A DNA stretch of 64,000 nt from an uncultured Clostridia bacterium (GCA_946493765.1 CAMMAZ010000001.1:1-64000), one strand, 5' to 3'. Positions 38,270-47,112 are shown, counted from the stretch's first letter. The notes: generated by a model from the letters alone, not told the origin. A program made the numbers and translations.

Positions 38270-38890
38270 ATGGATGCTTATCAAACGTTAAAGCAAAAAG
38301 GAACCAGCGAATATATTGAGAAAAAATCCCGGTTTATCGGCGTTGCCGTTCCGGTGCAGACAGAGCAGCAAGCGCTTTCCTTTTTGCAGGAGGTTAAAAA
38401 GCAGTATCCGGATGCGCGGCATCATGTCTATGCCTATATGCTCCGGCAGGACAATAAACAACGCTATTCCGACGACGGCGAGCCGCAGGGGACCGCCGGT
38501 CTGCCGGTTCTGGAAATATTAAAAAATCAAAATTTAACCGACTGCGCCATTGTTGTGACCCGCTATTTCGGCGGGACATTGTTAGGCACCGGCGGGTTGG
38601 TTCGCGCGTATTCCACTGCTGCCAAAGAAGCGGTGGAGGCTTCCCAGATTGTCACAGCGAGCCGTGCCGCGCTTTGCAGCGTGCAGTGCGACTACCGGCA
38701 ATACAGTCTTGTGCAGTCCGTTTTGTTGGGCCATGCCGCCGTGCTCACACAAACCGATTTTTTAGATACCGTGCAGATGCGGTTTTATATTCAAACACAA
38801 AAGCTAAAAGCCTTAAAAGATCAGTTAACAGAAGCGACAGCCGGCACAGTCACCATTTCGCAGGAAAAAGAAGAATTTATGTTTTTTTAA
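38270..38890 (+). CDS. YigZ/IMPACT family protein
   Basis: 206 residues, normal length. The N-terminal UPF0029 domain shows KKSRFIGVAVPV, ARHHVYAYML and the family core YSDDGEPQGTAGLPVLEIL, then TRYFGGTLLGTGGLVRAYS. A C-terminal DUF1949-like ferredoxin-fold domain follows. The ATG at 38270 lies after AAAGGCGGTG; an in-frame GTG at 38261 sits within that site. The eukaryotic relative IMPACT regulates the Gcn2 kinase; the bacterial role is not known. It stands alone between a terminator and the dgt operon promoter. Confidence 0.9.
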   Translation: MDAYQTLKQKGTSEYIEKKSRFIGVAVPVQTEQQALSFLQEVKKQYPDARHHVYAYMLRQDNKQRYSDDGEPQGTAGLPVLEILKNQNLTDCAIVVTRYFGGTLLGTGGLVRAYSTAAKEAVEASQIVTASRAALCSVQCDYRQYSLVQSVLLGHAAVLTQTDFLDTVQMRFYIQTQKLKALKDQLTEATAGTVTISQEKEEFMFF

Positions 38891-38938
38891 AAAACATTAC
38901 GATATTGTTTTTATTCTTTCTAAAAAAGTGTTAAAAAG

Positions 38939-38967
38939 CAAGGAGAAAAACATCTTTTGTCGAATAT
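38939..38967 (+). promoter_or_regulatory. sigma-H-type promoter with embedded 0A box ahead of dgt-dnaG-rpoD
   Basis: An AGGA core at 38941-38944 (element 38939-38947), an 11-base gap and GTCGAATAT at 38959-38967 fit the sigma-H pattern RnAGGAWWW-N11/12-RnnGAATWW; the -10 part is a full match, the -35 has two mismatches. TGTCGAA at 38958-38964 also fits the Spo0A box TGNCGAA. In B. subtilis the dnaG-sigA operon is known to have a sigma-H promoter, which supports the reading. Confidence 0.65.
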
Positions 38968-39011
38968 ATTTATTGAAAGCTTGAAATTCTGCTTGCATTG
39001 GAGGTGTTCTG

Positions 39012-40010
39012 TTGCCTTCTATCAGAGAAATCACGCAAGAAAATGAAAAACGGATTTTGTCGGAATATGCCGTTTTAAGCTGCAACACAAAGGGCCGCGA
39101 ACGAGAGGAACCGGAATGTTCAGTGCGCACTGCGTTTCAGCGGGATCGTGACCGGATTTTGCATTGCGCGTCCTTTCGGAGATTAAAGCATAAAACACAG
39201 GTTTTTATTGCGCCGGAGGGCGACCATTACCGCACGCGGTTAACGCATACCCTGGAGGTTTCGCAAATCGCACGGACGATCGCGCGTGCTTTGCGGTTGA
39301 ATGAAGATTTAACAGAAGCCATTGCTTTGGGGCACGATCTTGGGCATACGCCGTTCGGGCACGCAGGGGAACGGGCGCTGTCACGTTGCATTGGCGGCGC
39401 ATTTCACCATTATGAGCAAAGCGTTCGGGTGGTCAAACTGCTTGAGAAAAACGGACAAGGGCTAAATTTGACTTATGAAGTTTGCGACGGCATTTTGTGC
39501 CACACAAACGGACAAGCGAAAACGCTGGAAGGCAGAGTCGTTAAGTTTGCGGATAAAATCGCATATATGAACCACGACATCGACGATGCGCAAAAAGCAG
39601 GCGTTTTATCCGAAACAGATATCCCGCCGCATCTGCGAGAGGGGTTAGGCGGTTCCAAAAGCGCCAGAATCAACACGATGGTCAATGCGCTGATTGCCGG
39701 CAGCGGGGAAGACATTACCATGCCGCCGCAGTATTTGCAGCTGTTTGACGAACTGCACCGTTATTTGTTTAAATCCGTCTATACCAATCCGGTAGCAAAA
39801 GGCGAAGAACATAAGGCAGAAGATTTGATCGCAACATTGTTTTCCTATTTTAGCGCACATCCGGAGCTTTTGCCCGCGGAATACCAAACCATCCTGCAAA
39901 AGGAGGGCGTCACCCGTGCGGTGCTGGATTATATTGCCGGCATGACGGATCGATATGCCGTGTTTACCTATAATAAACTGTTTATTCCGAAATCATGGAG
40001 TATTTATTAA
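39012..40010 (+). CDS. dgt: dGTP triphosphohydrolase-like HD-domain protein
   Basis: 332 residues of the dGTPase family. It carries FRRLKHKTQVF, the first metal His in RLTHTLEVSQIARTIAR, and the HD pair in GHDLGHTPFGHAGERAL; MNHDIDDAQ supplies the last metal ligand. Such enzymes remove triphosphate from deoxynucleotides and so set dNTP pools. Clostridia commonly place the gene before dnaG. The TTG start at 39012 has GGAGGTG 5 bases upstream. It is the first gene of dgt-dnaG-rpoD. Confidence 0.9.
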   Translation: MPSIREITQENEKRILSEYAVLSCNTKGREREEPECSVRTAFQRDRDRILHCASFRRLKHKTQVFIAPEGDHYRTRLTHTLEVSQIARTIARALRLNEDLTEAIALGHDLGHTPFGHAGERALSRCIGGAFHHYEQSVRVVKLLEKNGQGLNLTYEVCDGILCHTNGQAKTLEGRVVKFADKIAYMNHDIDDAQKAGVLSETDIPPHLREGLGGSKSARINTMVNALIAGSGEDITMPPQYLQLFDELHRYLFKSVYTNPVAKGEEHKAEDLIATLFSYFSAHPELLPAEYQTILQKEGVTRAVLDYIAGMTDRYAVFTYNKLFIPKSWSIY

Positions 40011-40032
40011 AGATTTAAAGAGGTGAGCTTTT

Positions 40033-41799
40033 ATCAGACTTCCAAATGACTTTATTGCCGAACTGCGGTTTCGCAATCCTGTTGAAGAGGTCATTTCTTC
40101 TTATGTCCAGTTAAAGCGCACCGGAAATACATATAAAGGCTTGTGTCCTTTTCATAATGAGAAAACGCCGTCGTTCACCGTTTATCCACAGACTGCGTCT
40201 TATTATTGTTTTGGCTGTCAAACCGGCGGCGATGTGATTCATTTTATTAAAAACATTGAAAACCTCGATTATATGGAAGCGGTCAAGCTGTTAGCCGACC
40301 GTGCGGGTTTGTCATTGCCCGAAAGCGGTTATGATGATTCGGCGGAAAAGATGCGCCGCCGGATCTATGCGATCAATCGTGAAACGGCAAAATTTTTTCA
40401 TGCCTGCCTTTTGGACGCCAAAATTGGGCTGAAAGGGCGGCAGTATTTTGCGCAGCGGAAGTTGACGCCTAAAACGATCACCCATTTTGGATTGGGCTAT
40501 GCGCCCGACAGCTGGAATGCGCTTTGCGATCATCTGCGGAAAATGGGATATTCCAATGCGGAGCTGACACTTGCCAATGTTGCAAACAACGGAAAAAACG
40601 GCGGTGTTTACGATCGGTTCAGAAACAAGATCATGTTTCCGATCATCGATGTGCGCGGAAATGTGATTGCCTTTGGCGGTCGGAAATTTCCCGGCGAGGA
40701 AGGCGCAAAATATATCAACACCTCCGACACGCCTGTTTATAAAAAAAGTCAGAATATTTATGCATTAAACTTTGCAAAAAATGATGCCTCCGGCACGTTG
40801 ATCCTTTGCGAGGGATATATGGATGTGATTGCGCTGCATCAGGCGGGATTCACCAATGCCGTTGCGGCACTTGGCACTTCTTTTACCGAAGACCAGGCGC
40901 ATATACTAACAAAATATGCAAAAGAAATTATTGTGACGATGGATGCGGATGAGGCCGGGCAGAAAGCTACCAGGCGAACGATCGATATTTTGAAAAAAAC
41001 CGGCGTGCAGGTGCGGGTTTTGCAGATCGAAGGGGGAAAAGACCCCGACGAATTTATCAAAGCGTATGGCGCTGAGAAATTCAAAGCCCTGTTATCCGGC
41101 GCTAAAAATGATATTGAATATCAGTTGTTTCGTTTGCAGGGAAAATATGACATCACCACCGATGCCGGAAAGCTGCAATATTTAAATGAAGCGATCGATG
41201 TGCTCACCGCTGTCGATTCGATTGCCGAAAACCTATATGCGGGACGGCTGTCGATGGAACTTTCAGTCGATAAACAGGTCATTTTAAAGCAGATCCAGAG
41301 AAAAAGGGCGCTCAAACGAAAAAATATTGAAAAAAAACAATTTCGTGCGCTCACAACGCCGGCACCTGTGCGAAATGCAGTCAACAGGGAAGAGGTGCAG
41401 CACCGACGTGCCTGCATTGCGGAAGAAAAGATATTGTCCGTCATGATGCTGCATTACGATTTGTATCAAAAATATTCCGCTGTTCTTTTAGCGGATGATT
41501 TTGTCACCCAATTTAATCAGACTTTGTATCAAAATTTAAAAGACAGTTTTTATCAAAATGAGTTTGTGCTTTCGATGTTGAATGACCGCTACAGTCCGGA
41601 ACAAATCAGCAAGATCGTGCAGATTCAGAATCTTGAAACAGGCAATCCAAATCCTGAAATCACCTTGAAAGATTGTATAAATGTATTAAAAGAAGAAAAA
41701 GCTAAACTGAAAGTATTTGCCGCGGAGGATATGTCCGATGACGATTTTCAGTCTGCTTTGAAAAGTATAGGCAAAAACAAGATCGGAAAGGATAAATAA
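40033..41799 (+). CDS. dnaG: DNA primase DnaG with a non-standard AUC start codon
   Basis: 588 residues. It has a CHC2 zinc finger (C38, H41, C59, C62), a TOPRIM core with [11 protein letters not shown] and [12 protein letters not shown], and a C-terminal helicase-binding region. The frame is open from just after TGA 40024-40026 and homology to primase begins at [11 protein letters not shown]. No ATG, GTG or TTG occurs before TTG 40141, which would cut away the first 36 residues up to the zinc-finger edge. An ATC at 40033 lies 7 bases after AGAGGTG, the ideal distance, so translation probably starts there. Three bases separate it from rpoD. Confidence 0.9.
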   Translation: MRLPNDFIAELRFRNPVEEVISSYVQLKRTGNTYKGLCPFHNEKTPSFTVYPQTASYYCFGCQTGGDVIHFIKNIENLDYMEAVKLLADRAGLSLPESGYDDSAEKMRRRIYAINRETAKFFHACLLDAKIGLKGRQYFAQRKLTPKTITHFGLGYAPDSWNALCDHLRKMGYSNAELTLANVANNGKNGGVYDRFRNKIMFPIIDVRGNVIAFGGRKFPGEEGAKYINTSDTPVYKKSQNIYALNFAKNDASGTLILCEGYMDVIALHQAGFTNAVAALGTSFTEDQAHILTKYAKEIIVTMDADEAGQKATRRTIDILKKTGVQVRVLQIEGGKDPDEFIKAYGAEKFKALLSGAKNDIEYQLFRLQGKYDITTDAGKLQYLNEAIDVLTAVDSIAENLYAGRLSMELSVDKQVILKQIQRKRALKRKNIEKKQFRALTTPAPVRNAVNREEVQHRRACIAEEKILSVMMLHYDLYQKYSAVLLADDFVTQFNQTLYQNLKDSFYQNEFVLSMLNDRYSPEQISKIVQIQNLETGNPNPEITLKDCINVLKEEKAKLKVFAAEDMSDDDFQSALKSIGKNKIGKDK

Positions 41800-41801
41800 A
41801 A

Positions 41802-42854
41802 ATGGAAGAAAACAAAAAAGTGCATGAAGAAATGGATGAAAATATGCATCACATGTATAAAGAAGAGGACATAGATGCCGATGCATTTGCGGACATCCCG
41901 GAAAATCTCGATGAAGATTTAAAGGAAGCCCCGCTTTTGGACTTGGATGATTTTACCGAAGAACCCGATCTGGAGGATATTGAGGAAATCACGCCGGAAG
42001 AGCTCGAAAATGCACTCAATATCGACGATATTTCTTTAAACGATCCGGTCAAGATCTATTTAAAGGAGATCGGACGTGTCCCGCTTTTGAGCAGTGATGA
42101 AGAAATTGAATTGGCAACGAAGATTTTGGATGGAGATGTCAAAGCAAAACAGAGACTGACGGAAGCGAATCTTCGTTTGGTTGTCAGTATTGCCAAACGT
42201 TATGTTGGTCGCGGCATGCATTTTCTGGATCTGATTCAGGAGGGTAATGTCGGTCTGATCAAAGCGGTTGAAAAATTTGACCACACAAAGGGCTTTAAAT
42301 TTTCCACCTATGCGACCTGGTGGATCCGGCAGGCCATCACACGCGCCATTGCCGACCAGGCGAGAACCATCCGCATTCCGGTGCATATGGTGGAAACCAT
42401 TAATAAGCTGAAAAAAGTGCAAAGCCAGCTGCTGCACGAAAATGGAAAAGAAGCAACCGAGGAGCAGATTGCGGAAGAAATGGGTTTGCCGGTCAGCCGT
42501 GTGCGTGAAATCATGCGTGTGGCACAGGAACCTGTTTCCATGGAAACACCGATCGGTCCCGAGGAAGACAGCCGTTTGATGGATTTTATCCGGGATGAAG
42601 ATGCGCTTGCACCGGATGAAGCGACCATGAAAGTGATCACAAACGAGGATATCGATGCTGTGCTGCGCACATTGACACCGCGTGAGGAAGATGTGATCCG
42701 GCTGCGGTTCGGTTTGAGCGACGGCAGATGCCACACACTGGAAGAAGTCGGAACAGAATTTAACGTGACCCGTGAACGGATCCGCCAAATCGAAGCAAAA
42801 GCGCTGCGCAAATTGCGGCATCCTGTCAGAAGCAACAAATTCAAGGATAAGTAA
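41802..42854 (+). CDS. rpoD: RNA polymerase primary sigma factor RpoD/SigA
   Basis: 350 residues, the Firmicute length. After an acidic N-terminal 70 residues come region 1.2 ([16 protein letters not shown]), region 2 ([37 protein letters not shown]), region 3 ([13 protein letters not shown]) and region 4 ([23 protein letters not shown]). It directs housekeeping transcription at the TTGACA/TATAAT promoters seen all through this window. ATG 41802 is 2 bases after dnaG. Confidence 0.97.
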   Translation: MEENKKVHEEMDENMHHMYKEEDIDADAFADIPENLDEDLKEAPLLDLDDFTEEPDLEDIEEITPEELENALNIDDISLNDPVKIYLKEIGRVPLLSSDEEIELATKILDGDVKAKQRLTEANLRLVVSIAKRYVGRGMHFLDLIQEGNVGLIKAVEKFDHTKGFKFSTYATWWIRQAITRAIADQARTIRIPVHMVETINKLKKVQSQLLHENGKEATEEQIAEEMGLPVSRVREIMRVAQEPVSMETPIGPEEDSRLMDFIRDEDALAPDEATMKVITNEDIDAVLRTLTPREEDVIRLRFGLSDGRCHTLEEVGTEFNVTRERIRQIEAKALRKLRHPVRSNKFKDK

Positions 42855-42858
42855 GCTT

Positions 42859-43254
42859 ATGAAAATCAGTCTGGAAACGGATTATGCAATCCGTATCGTT
42901 CAATGCCTTTCCAATTGCGGATGTCGCGTTGATGCTGCCTCTATTTCTAAAAAAACCGGTGTTTCCCAACGGTTTGCGCTTAAAATTTTACGAAAGCTGG
43001 TCAGCGCCGGTCTGGTAAAATCTTTCAAAGGGGTAGGGGGAGGCTATATTTTAAATCGGGCACCGGAAGCGATTACGCTGCGTGAAGTGATCGAAACGGT
43101 CGAAGGACCGCTGGTGATCAGCCGCTGCCAATTGGCAGATTATCAGTGTGACCGTCCGGAAGACTGCGCCTGTTATTTTCGGCAGGTTTTTGAATCCGCT
43201 GCTAAGGACATGGCTGAAAAATTTGAAAAGATAAATTTTGCGCCTCAAAAATAA
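42859..43254 (+). CDS. Rrf2 family transcriptional regulator
   Basis: 131 residues. The N-terminal winged helix has YAIRIVQCLSN and KKTGVSQRFALKILRKL, then GVGGGYILNRAPEAITLREVIETVEGP, the Rrf2 signature. The C-terminal loop carries Cys residues in CQLADYQCDRPEDCAC, spaced like the iron-sulfur ligands of IscR/RsrR, so a cluster is possible. ATG 42859 is 4 bases after rpoD; no strong ribosome binding site, suggesting coupling. No iron-sulfur genes are adjacent. A terminator follows. Confidence 0.85.
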   Translation: MKISLETDYAIRIVQCLSNCGCRVDAASISKKTGVSQRFALKILRKLVSAGLVKSFKGVGGGYILNRAPEAITLREVIETVEGPLVISRCQLADYQCDRPEDCACYFRQVFESAAKDMAEKFEKINFAPQK

Positions 43255-43269
43255 CAAATCGAAAACAAC

Positions 43270-43305
43270 AAAAATCCCGCGTATATAGAAACTGCGGGAT
43301 TTTTT
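43270..43305. terminator. bidirectional terminator between rrf2 and the xer-type gene
   Basis: An 11-bp perfect stem (43270-43280 with 43294-43304) flanked by A-run and T-run ends both convergent transcripts. Confidence 0.85.
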
Positions 43306-43314
43306 GTTTGTCGC

Positions 43315-44286
43315 TTATTTTTGCTTTACCTGTGCTAAAGGATTGGCATCTGCTGCATGCTTGATTTGTTCATTGGACAGATGCGTATATATTTCGGTCG
43401 TTCCCAGATTTTCGTGCCCCAGAATTTCCTGCAAAATGCGAATATCGACATTGCCTTGCTGATACATTAAAGTCGCGGCAGTATGTCTTAGTTTATGCGC
43501 TGAGAATCCTTGTCCTGCAAGACCCGATTTTTCCAAGCAATCATACACAATCTGTTCCACCATCCGCCGGCTGATTCTGGATCCCGTGCGGCTTAAGAAC
43601 AATGCATTTTTATCTTTGGCAGAGTCATGCTTTCTTGTTGCAAGATATGTCTTGATCGCATGCATACATGCGTCATTTAAATAGACAATGCGTTCTTTGT
43701 TGCCTTTTCCGGTAACGCGCAGATATTGTTCGTCATAATGAATATCATTTAAATTCAGAGAACATAACTCCGACAAACGAAGACCGCAATTCAAAAATAT
43801 GGTAAAAATCGCATAATTCCGTTCTTTAAACGGTCCATCGACATTTTTTAACAATTTTAAGCACTGATCCAGCGTTAAATATTTCGGCAGTGATTTTTTT
43901 AGTTTCGGCGCTTCCAATTCTTCCATTGGATTCACTTTTAAAACCTTTAACCGCACAGTCAAATATTTAAAGAATGACTTTAATGTGGAAACTTTTCTTG
44001 ATCTGGTTTTTTCATTGTTGTGCCGTTCATTTTTGCAGTAATACAAAAATTCATAGCCATCCTTTAATGTAATCTTTTCAATCAAATCCATATCAACATC
44101 AGAAATATCAATTTCGTCGATCGGTGTGTTAGGATCGACCAAATGATAACTGTGTTTGATGAATCTGAAAAAAGTTCGCAGATCACGATAATAACCGTCG
44201 GATGTCGACGCTGATTTTCCTTTGATGGTTTCGTTATAAATCATAAAGTCGCGGATGACCGGCGGCGCTTCTTTAAAATCAATCAT
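43315..44286 (-). CDS. Xer-type tyrosine recombinase
   Basis: 323 residues with a SAM-like N-terminal DNA-binding domain (about 12-115) and a full catalytic domain: R170 in NCGLRLSEL, K195/K197 in GKGNKERI, H264 and R267 in HKLRHTAATLM, H291 in LGHENLGTTEIYTHLS, and nucleophile Y300. The length is near XerC/XerD (about 300). ATG 44286 follows GAGGATG. A palindromic dif-like site lies in its leader, as for single-recombinase XerS and XerH systems, so it may be the chromosome-dimer resolvase (inference). No phage genes are nearby. Confidence 0.9.
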   Translation of the reverse strand: MIDFKEAPPVIRDFMIYNETIKGKSASTSDGYYRDLRTFFRFIKHSYHLVDPNTPIDEIDISDVDMDLIEKITLKDGYEFLYYCKNERHNNEKTRSRKVSTLKSFFKYLTVRLKVLKVNPMEELEAPKLKKSLPKYLTLDQCLKLLKNVDGPFKERNYAIFTIFLNCGLRLSELCSLNLNDIHYDEQYLRVTGKGNKERIVYLNDACMHAIKTYLATRKHDSAKDKNALFLSRTGSRISRRMVEQIVYDCLEKSGLAGQGFSAHKLRHTAATLMYQQGNVDIRILQEILGHENLGTTEIYTHLSNEQIKHAADANPLAQVKQK

Positions 44287-44341
44287 TGCTTTTCATCCTC
44301 GCATTTTTTAAATTTAAAAACAAATCTTTTTTGGCTCCCCT

Positions 44342-44373
44342 CAATTGCGCAAAATATTCATTTTGCGCAATTG
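44342..44373. repeat. perfect 14-bp inverted repeat, dif-like, in the recombinase leader
   Basis: The arms CAATTGCGCAAAAT (44342-44355) and its exact complement (44360-44373) surround 4 bases. Read as 11-bp arms about a 6-bp centre (ATTGCGCAAAA, TATTCA, TTTTGCGCAAT), it has the geometry of a dif site, and its left arm recalls the TGCGCATAA of proteobacterial dif. It could equally be an operator or an RNA hairpin. Confidence 0.7.
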
Positions 44374-44395
44374 CTAGCGACAATTGTGAAGTGAA

Positions 44396-44420
44396 CGCAA
44401 AATTGGCTGTTTTGCGCAAT
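44396..44420. repeat. second, degenerate copy of the palindromic box
   Basis: CGCAAAA (44396-44402), 7 bases, TTTTGCG (44410-44416), with the right arm extending to TTTTGCGCAAT as in the main palindrome 37 bases away. Two related sites in one leader suggest cooperative binding by the recombinase or a regulator. Confidence 0.6.
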
Positions 44421-44481
44421 CGGTTTCCCCCTGAATTCACTATCACTGAATCGGAAGCTCCTTTCGCCATGCTTTGCTTTT

Positions 44482-44510
44482 ATTTTACTCGAAATTCCTC
44501 CTATTGTCAA
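44482..44510 (-). promoter_or_regulatory. sigma-A promoter of the recombinase gene
   Basis: On the minus strand TTGACA (44510-44505), 17 bp, TAAAAT (44487-44482). The leader of about 190 bases contains both palindromic boxes. Confidence 0.85.
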
Positions 44511-44523
44511 ACTCGTTGAAAAT

Positions 44524-44559
44524 GCAAAAAGAATCCGCATGTAAACGGATTCTTTTTGC
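44524..44559 (-). terminator. terminator of the GNAT/DD-carboxypeptidase transcript
   Basis: A 14-bp perfect stem (44524-44537 with 44546-44559) carries its own T-run in the descending arm on the minus strand, 9 bases after the GNAT stop. Confidence 0.85.
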
Positions 44560-44567
44560 GAAATGAT

Positions 44568-45107
44568 TTAAAAATCAATTTGATAAAGCCGGAATATCAC
44601 TTTAAAATTTTTAGGCTGCCATTGCTCCACATAGGAATACCGAAAGGTCATGCCTACTTTTTGCATTACTGCACCGCTTGCCGGATTGTTCACATCGTGT
44701 GTTGCAGTGATGCGTGCAAATCCGTTTTCTTTGGCAGTTTCTAGAACCTTTGACGCAGCTTCTGTGATAATACCTTTATTCCAATATGTCTTTAACAATC
44801 CATACCCCAAATCTGCACAGCATTTTTCAATATGGATATCGCACAAAGACACATATCCGATCACTCTGCTTGTTGCTTTTTCTTCTATCGCATACCGGTA
44901 AGCGATCGGTTTTTCATATTCCGGCAAAATATCTTTTTTCAGATATTCCCTCGCCTCTTCCATGGTTTCCAAAGGATACCATGGAAGAAACCTGTTAACC
45001 TCATGGTCGCTATAAATTAAAAAGATATCCTGCAAATCATTTTCACTAAATTTGCGAAGAAACAAACGTTCTGTTTCCAAAAAAGGTGTATTTGCTTTTT
45101 TTAACAT
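44568..45107 (-). CDS. GNAT family N-acetyltransferase (RimJ/RimL-like)
   Basis: 179 residues. It shows TPFLETERLFLRKFSENDL at the start, RVIGYVSLCDI for strand 4, ADLGYGLLKTYWNKGIITEA with the acetyl-CoA loop in a degenerate form, and NNPASGAVMQKVGMTF at the end. These match RimJ/RimL-type acetyltransferases, whose targets are protein N-termini or small amines; the target here is unknown. The ATG at 45107 is the first ATG in frame; a ribosome binding site AAAAGGA lies rather far upstream (about 14 bases). It is the last gene of the run. Confidence 0.8.
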   Translation of the reverse strand: MLKKANTPFLETERLFLRKFSENDLQDIFLIYSDHEVNRFLPWYPLETMEEAREYLKKDILPEYEKPIAYRYAIEEKATSRVIGYVSLCDIHIEKCCADLGYGLLKTYWNKGIITEAASKVLETAKENGFARITATHDVNNPASGAVMQKVGMTFRYSYVEQWQPKNFKVIFRLYQIDF

Positions 45108-45141
45108 CGGATTTGATCGTTTCCTTTTAAAATGAATTGAA

Positions 45142-46392
45142 TCAGGTTGCAAAGAGACTTTGAATCAGTTTTGAGAATAAAAATGAAACATTGATTTTTT
45201 CTACTTTTTCTGTTGTATAAACCTTATATTCGTTCAAAACCTTATCGCCGAGCATGACTTTCACTGTGCCAACTACCTCATTTTTTTCTACCGGTGCTTC
45301 CACGCTTTCAGAAATATCCGCCTGAACAGCGATCTCTTCTGCACCGCTGCTGTTCAACAGCTCGCTTTTGATGGGTTCCATTTCAATATTTACCGTTTCT
45401 GATTTACCTTTTATAACAGGGATCGGCTGCAAAGAGGATTCATCGAATTCGGGCGTTTTGATTTTCCAATTTGCAAAACCATAGTTGAGCAAAGCTTTCG
45501 CACCGTTGAACCGCGCGTCTGAAGAAGCGCCGCCCATCACAACAGCGATCAGTTCCATACCGTCGCGTTTGGCGGTGGCACTCAGACAAAATCCTGCTTC
45601 ATCGGTGGTGCCGGTTTTCAATCCCGTTGCCCCAAGATAATAGCGCACCAGTTTATTGGTGTTGACAAGCTGCGTTTCTCCGCCGCGCAGGGAATCCATC
45701 CAGATGGTAGTGAATTGTTTAATGGTATTGTGCGAAATCAGCTCTTTTGACATAATCGCAACATCCCTTGCGCTGGTCACGTGTCCTTCGGCATCCAGAC
45801 CGCAGGCATTGACAAAATTGGTGTTTGTCATTCCCAATTCTTTTGCGCGATTGTTCATTTGTGCGACAAATGCTTCTTCACTGCCTGCAATAAATTCTGC
45901 CAAAGCGACGCTGGCGTCATTTGCGGAACCGACGGCAACTGCTTTTAAAAGATTTTCCACCGTCATCGTTTCCCCGGCTTCCAGCCAGATCTGCGATCCA
46001 CCCATCGAGGCGGCATGCTCGGATGTCGGAACGGAATCATTCATGCTGATTTTACCATTATCCAACGCTTCGACAACCAAAAGCATCGTCATGATTTTGG
46101 TGATGGAGGCTGGTGACAAAACCACGTCTGAATCTTTTTCATGCAGAACCTTTCCGGTGGACGCTTCCATTAAAATAACGGATTTTGCATCTACTTCCGG
46201 CGGCGTGGTTACCGGAACCGTCGCGACCGATTCAACGGATGAATCTTCCAGAATATCATCAGTGTAATATTCTGTGACAATTTTCCCATTCACTGTTTCA
46301 TTCACATCTTCATCGATCCGATCTGCCTGGACAGACAAAGAAAACAGACATGCGAAAATCAGAAAACAAGATAGAAATCTCTTCAATTTCAT
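45142..46392 (-). CDS. D-alanyl-D-alanine carboxypeptidase (PBP5/DacF type)
   Basis: 416 residues. A signal peptide (KLKRFLSCFLIFACLFSLSV, cut near residue 23) leads into the S11 peptidase domain: SPASITKIMT with the SxxK nucleophile near 92, SAND as SxN, and LKTGTTDEAGFC as KTG. A C-terminal beta domain (about 310-390) and a final amphipathic helix for membrane anchoring follow. It trims the terminal D-Ala of peptidoglycan peptides outside the cell. It is separate from the second DacF-like gene at the right edge. About 64 bases without a clear promoter lie upstream. Confidence 0.9.
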   Translation of the reverse strand: MKLKRFLSCFLIFACLFSLSVQADRIDEDVNETVNGKIVTEYYTDDILEDSSVESVATVPVTTPPEVDAKSVILMEASTGKVLHEKDSDVVLSPASITKIMTMLLVVEALDNGKISMNDSVPTSEHAASMGGSQIWLEAGETMTVENLLKAVAVGSANDASVALAEFIAGSEEAFVAQMNNRAKELGMTNTNFVNACGLDAEGHVTSARDVAIMSKELISHNTIKQFTTIWMDSLRGGETQLVNTNKLVRYYLGATGLKTGTTDEAGFCLSATAKRDGMELIAVVMGGASSDARFNGAKALLNYGFANWKIKTPEFDESSLQPIPVIKGKSETVNIEMEPIKSELLNSSGAEEIAVQADISESVEAPVEKNEVVGTVKVMLGDKVLNEYKVYTTEKVEKINVSFLFSKLIQSLFAT

Positions 46393-46456
46393 GAAACACG
46401 CAACCCTTCAATTTTATGATGCTATTGAAAGATATGCGTTTTGTCCCATAAAAATG

Positions 46457-46960
46457 TTATTCTTTGCAAAGAACTTTTTCAATGATCCCCACATAGGCAA
46501 AATGAAAATCCTTTTGCGGATACCATTGATCGATCAATGATCGATCAACAAAATATTCCGGCTTCATTTCCTGAACATAAGCCTTTTTGCAGATCAAAAC
46601 AAGCCTTGCCTGCTCAAAATAAACCGTATTGTCGGCAAAAACCGGCGTTAATCCGGTTTCTTTGGTTTTGTCCACCTCCCTGCCGGATTTGGAGCCGCAA
46701 ACCTGATGAATGGATTTTAAGTCTCCATAAAAGGAAATCGAAAAATGATCGGTCTGGTCCAGAAACGTTTTGGTGTACCGCTGCGGACGGATAACCGTTA
46801 CCGCACAGGGTTTCCCCCACATTTCTCCGATACTTCCCCAGCTGGCAGTCATCATGTTATAACCTTCCTTGTCGCCTGCTGTGACCAGCATCCATTCCTG
46901 TGAAATGATTTTTTCAAAATTATCGGTTAGATCTTTGATATTGATTTCTTTGAATCCCAT
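46457..46960 (-). CDS. flavin reductase-like FMN-binding protein
   Basis: 167 residues of the FMN-binding split-barrel fold. It shows WMLVTAGDKEGYNMMTASWGSIGEMWGKPCAVTVIRPQRYT in outline (motifs NMMTASW and VIRPQRYT), then FSISFYG. The family reduces flavins or binds FMN as a small redox partner; many clostridial members are unassigned. ATG 46960 has AAAGGAG nine bases upstream; the TTG six bases earlier is inside that spacer. It is monocistronic or heads the transcript including the DD-carboxypeptidase. Confidence 0.8.
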   Translation of the reverse strand: MGFKEINIKDLTDNFEKIISQEWMLVTAGDKEGYNMMTASWGSIGEMWGKPCAVTVIRPQRYTKTFLDQTDHFSISFYGDLKSIHQVCGSKSGREVDKTKETGLTPVFADNTVYFEQARLVLICKKAYVQEMKPEYFVDRSLIDQWYPQKDFHFAYVGIIEKVLCKE

Positions 46961-46984
46961 TGTCAATCACTCCTTTATAATTAA

Positions 46985-47013
46985 AGTATATTCCGGTTTT
47001 TTATAAAAATCAA
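46985..47013 (-). promoter_or_regulatory. sigma-A promoter of the flavin reductase gene
   Basis: On the minus strand TTGATT (47013-47008), 17 bp, TATACT (46990-46985), then AAAGGAG. Confidence 0.75.
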
Positions 47014-47112
47014 TAAGGATTTTGATCTTTCATAGAAAACCCATCCGCTTTATAAAAATAAAAATTAGGAAAAATGTTAAAAATTCTGCTTTTAAAATGA
47101 CATATCTTATAG

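Noticed and set aside
43315-44286. Prophage or integrative element integrase
   Set aside because: No phage, conjugation or cargo genes, att-like direct repeats or tRNA gene lie near; the neighbours are housekeeping genes.
44279-44470. 63-codon ORF in the recombinase leader on the minus strand
   Set aside because: Its ATG would be only about 5 bases from the predicted transcription start with no ribosome binding site, and its codons run through both palindromic boxes. It is more likely leader RNA.
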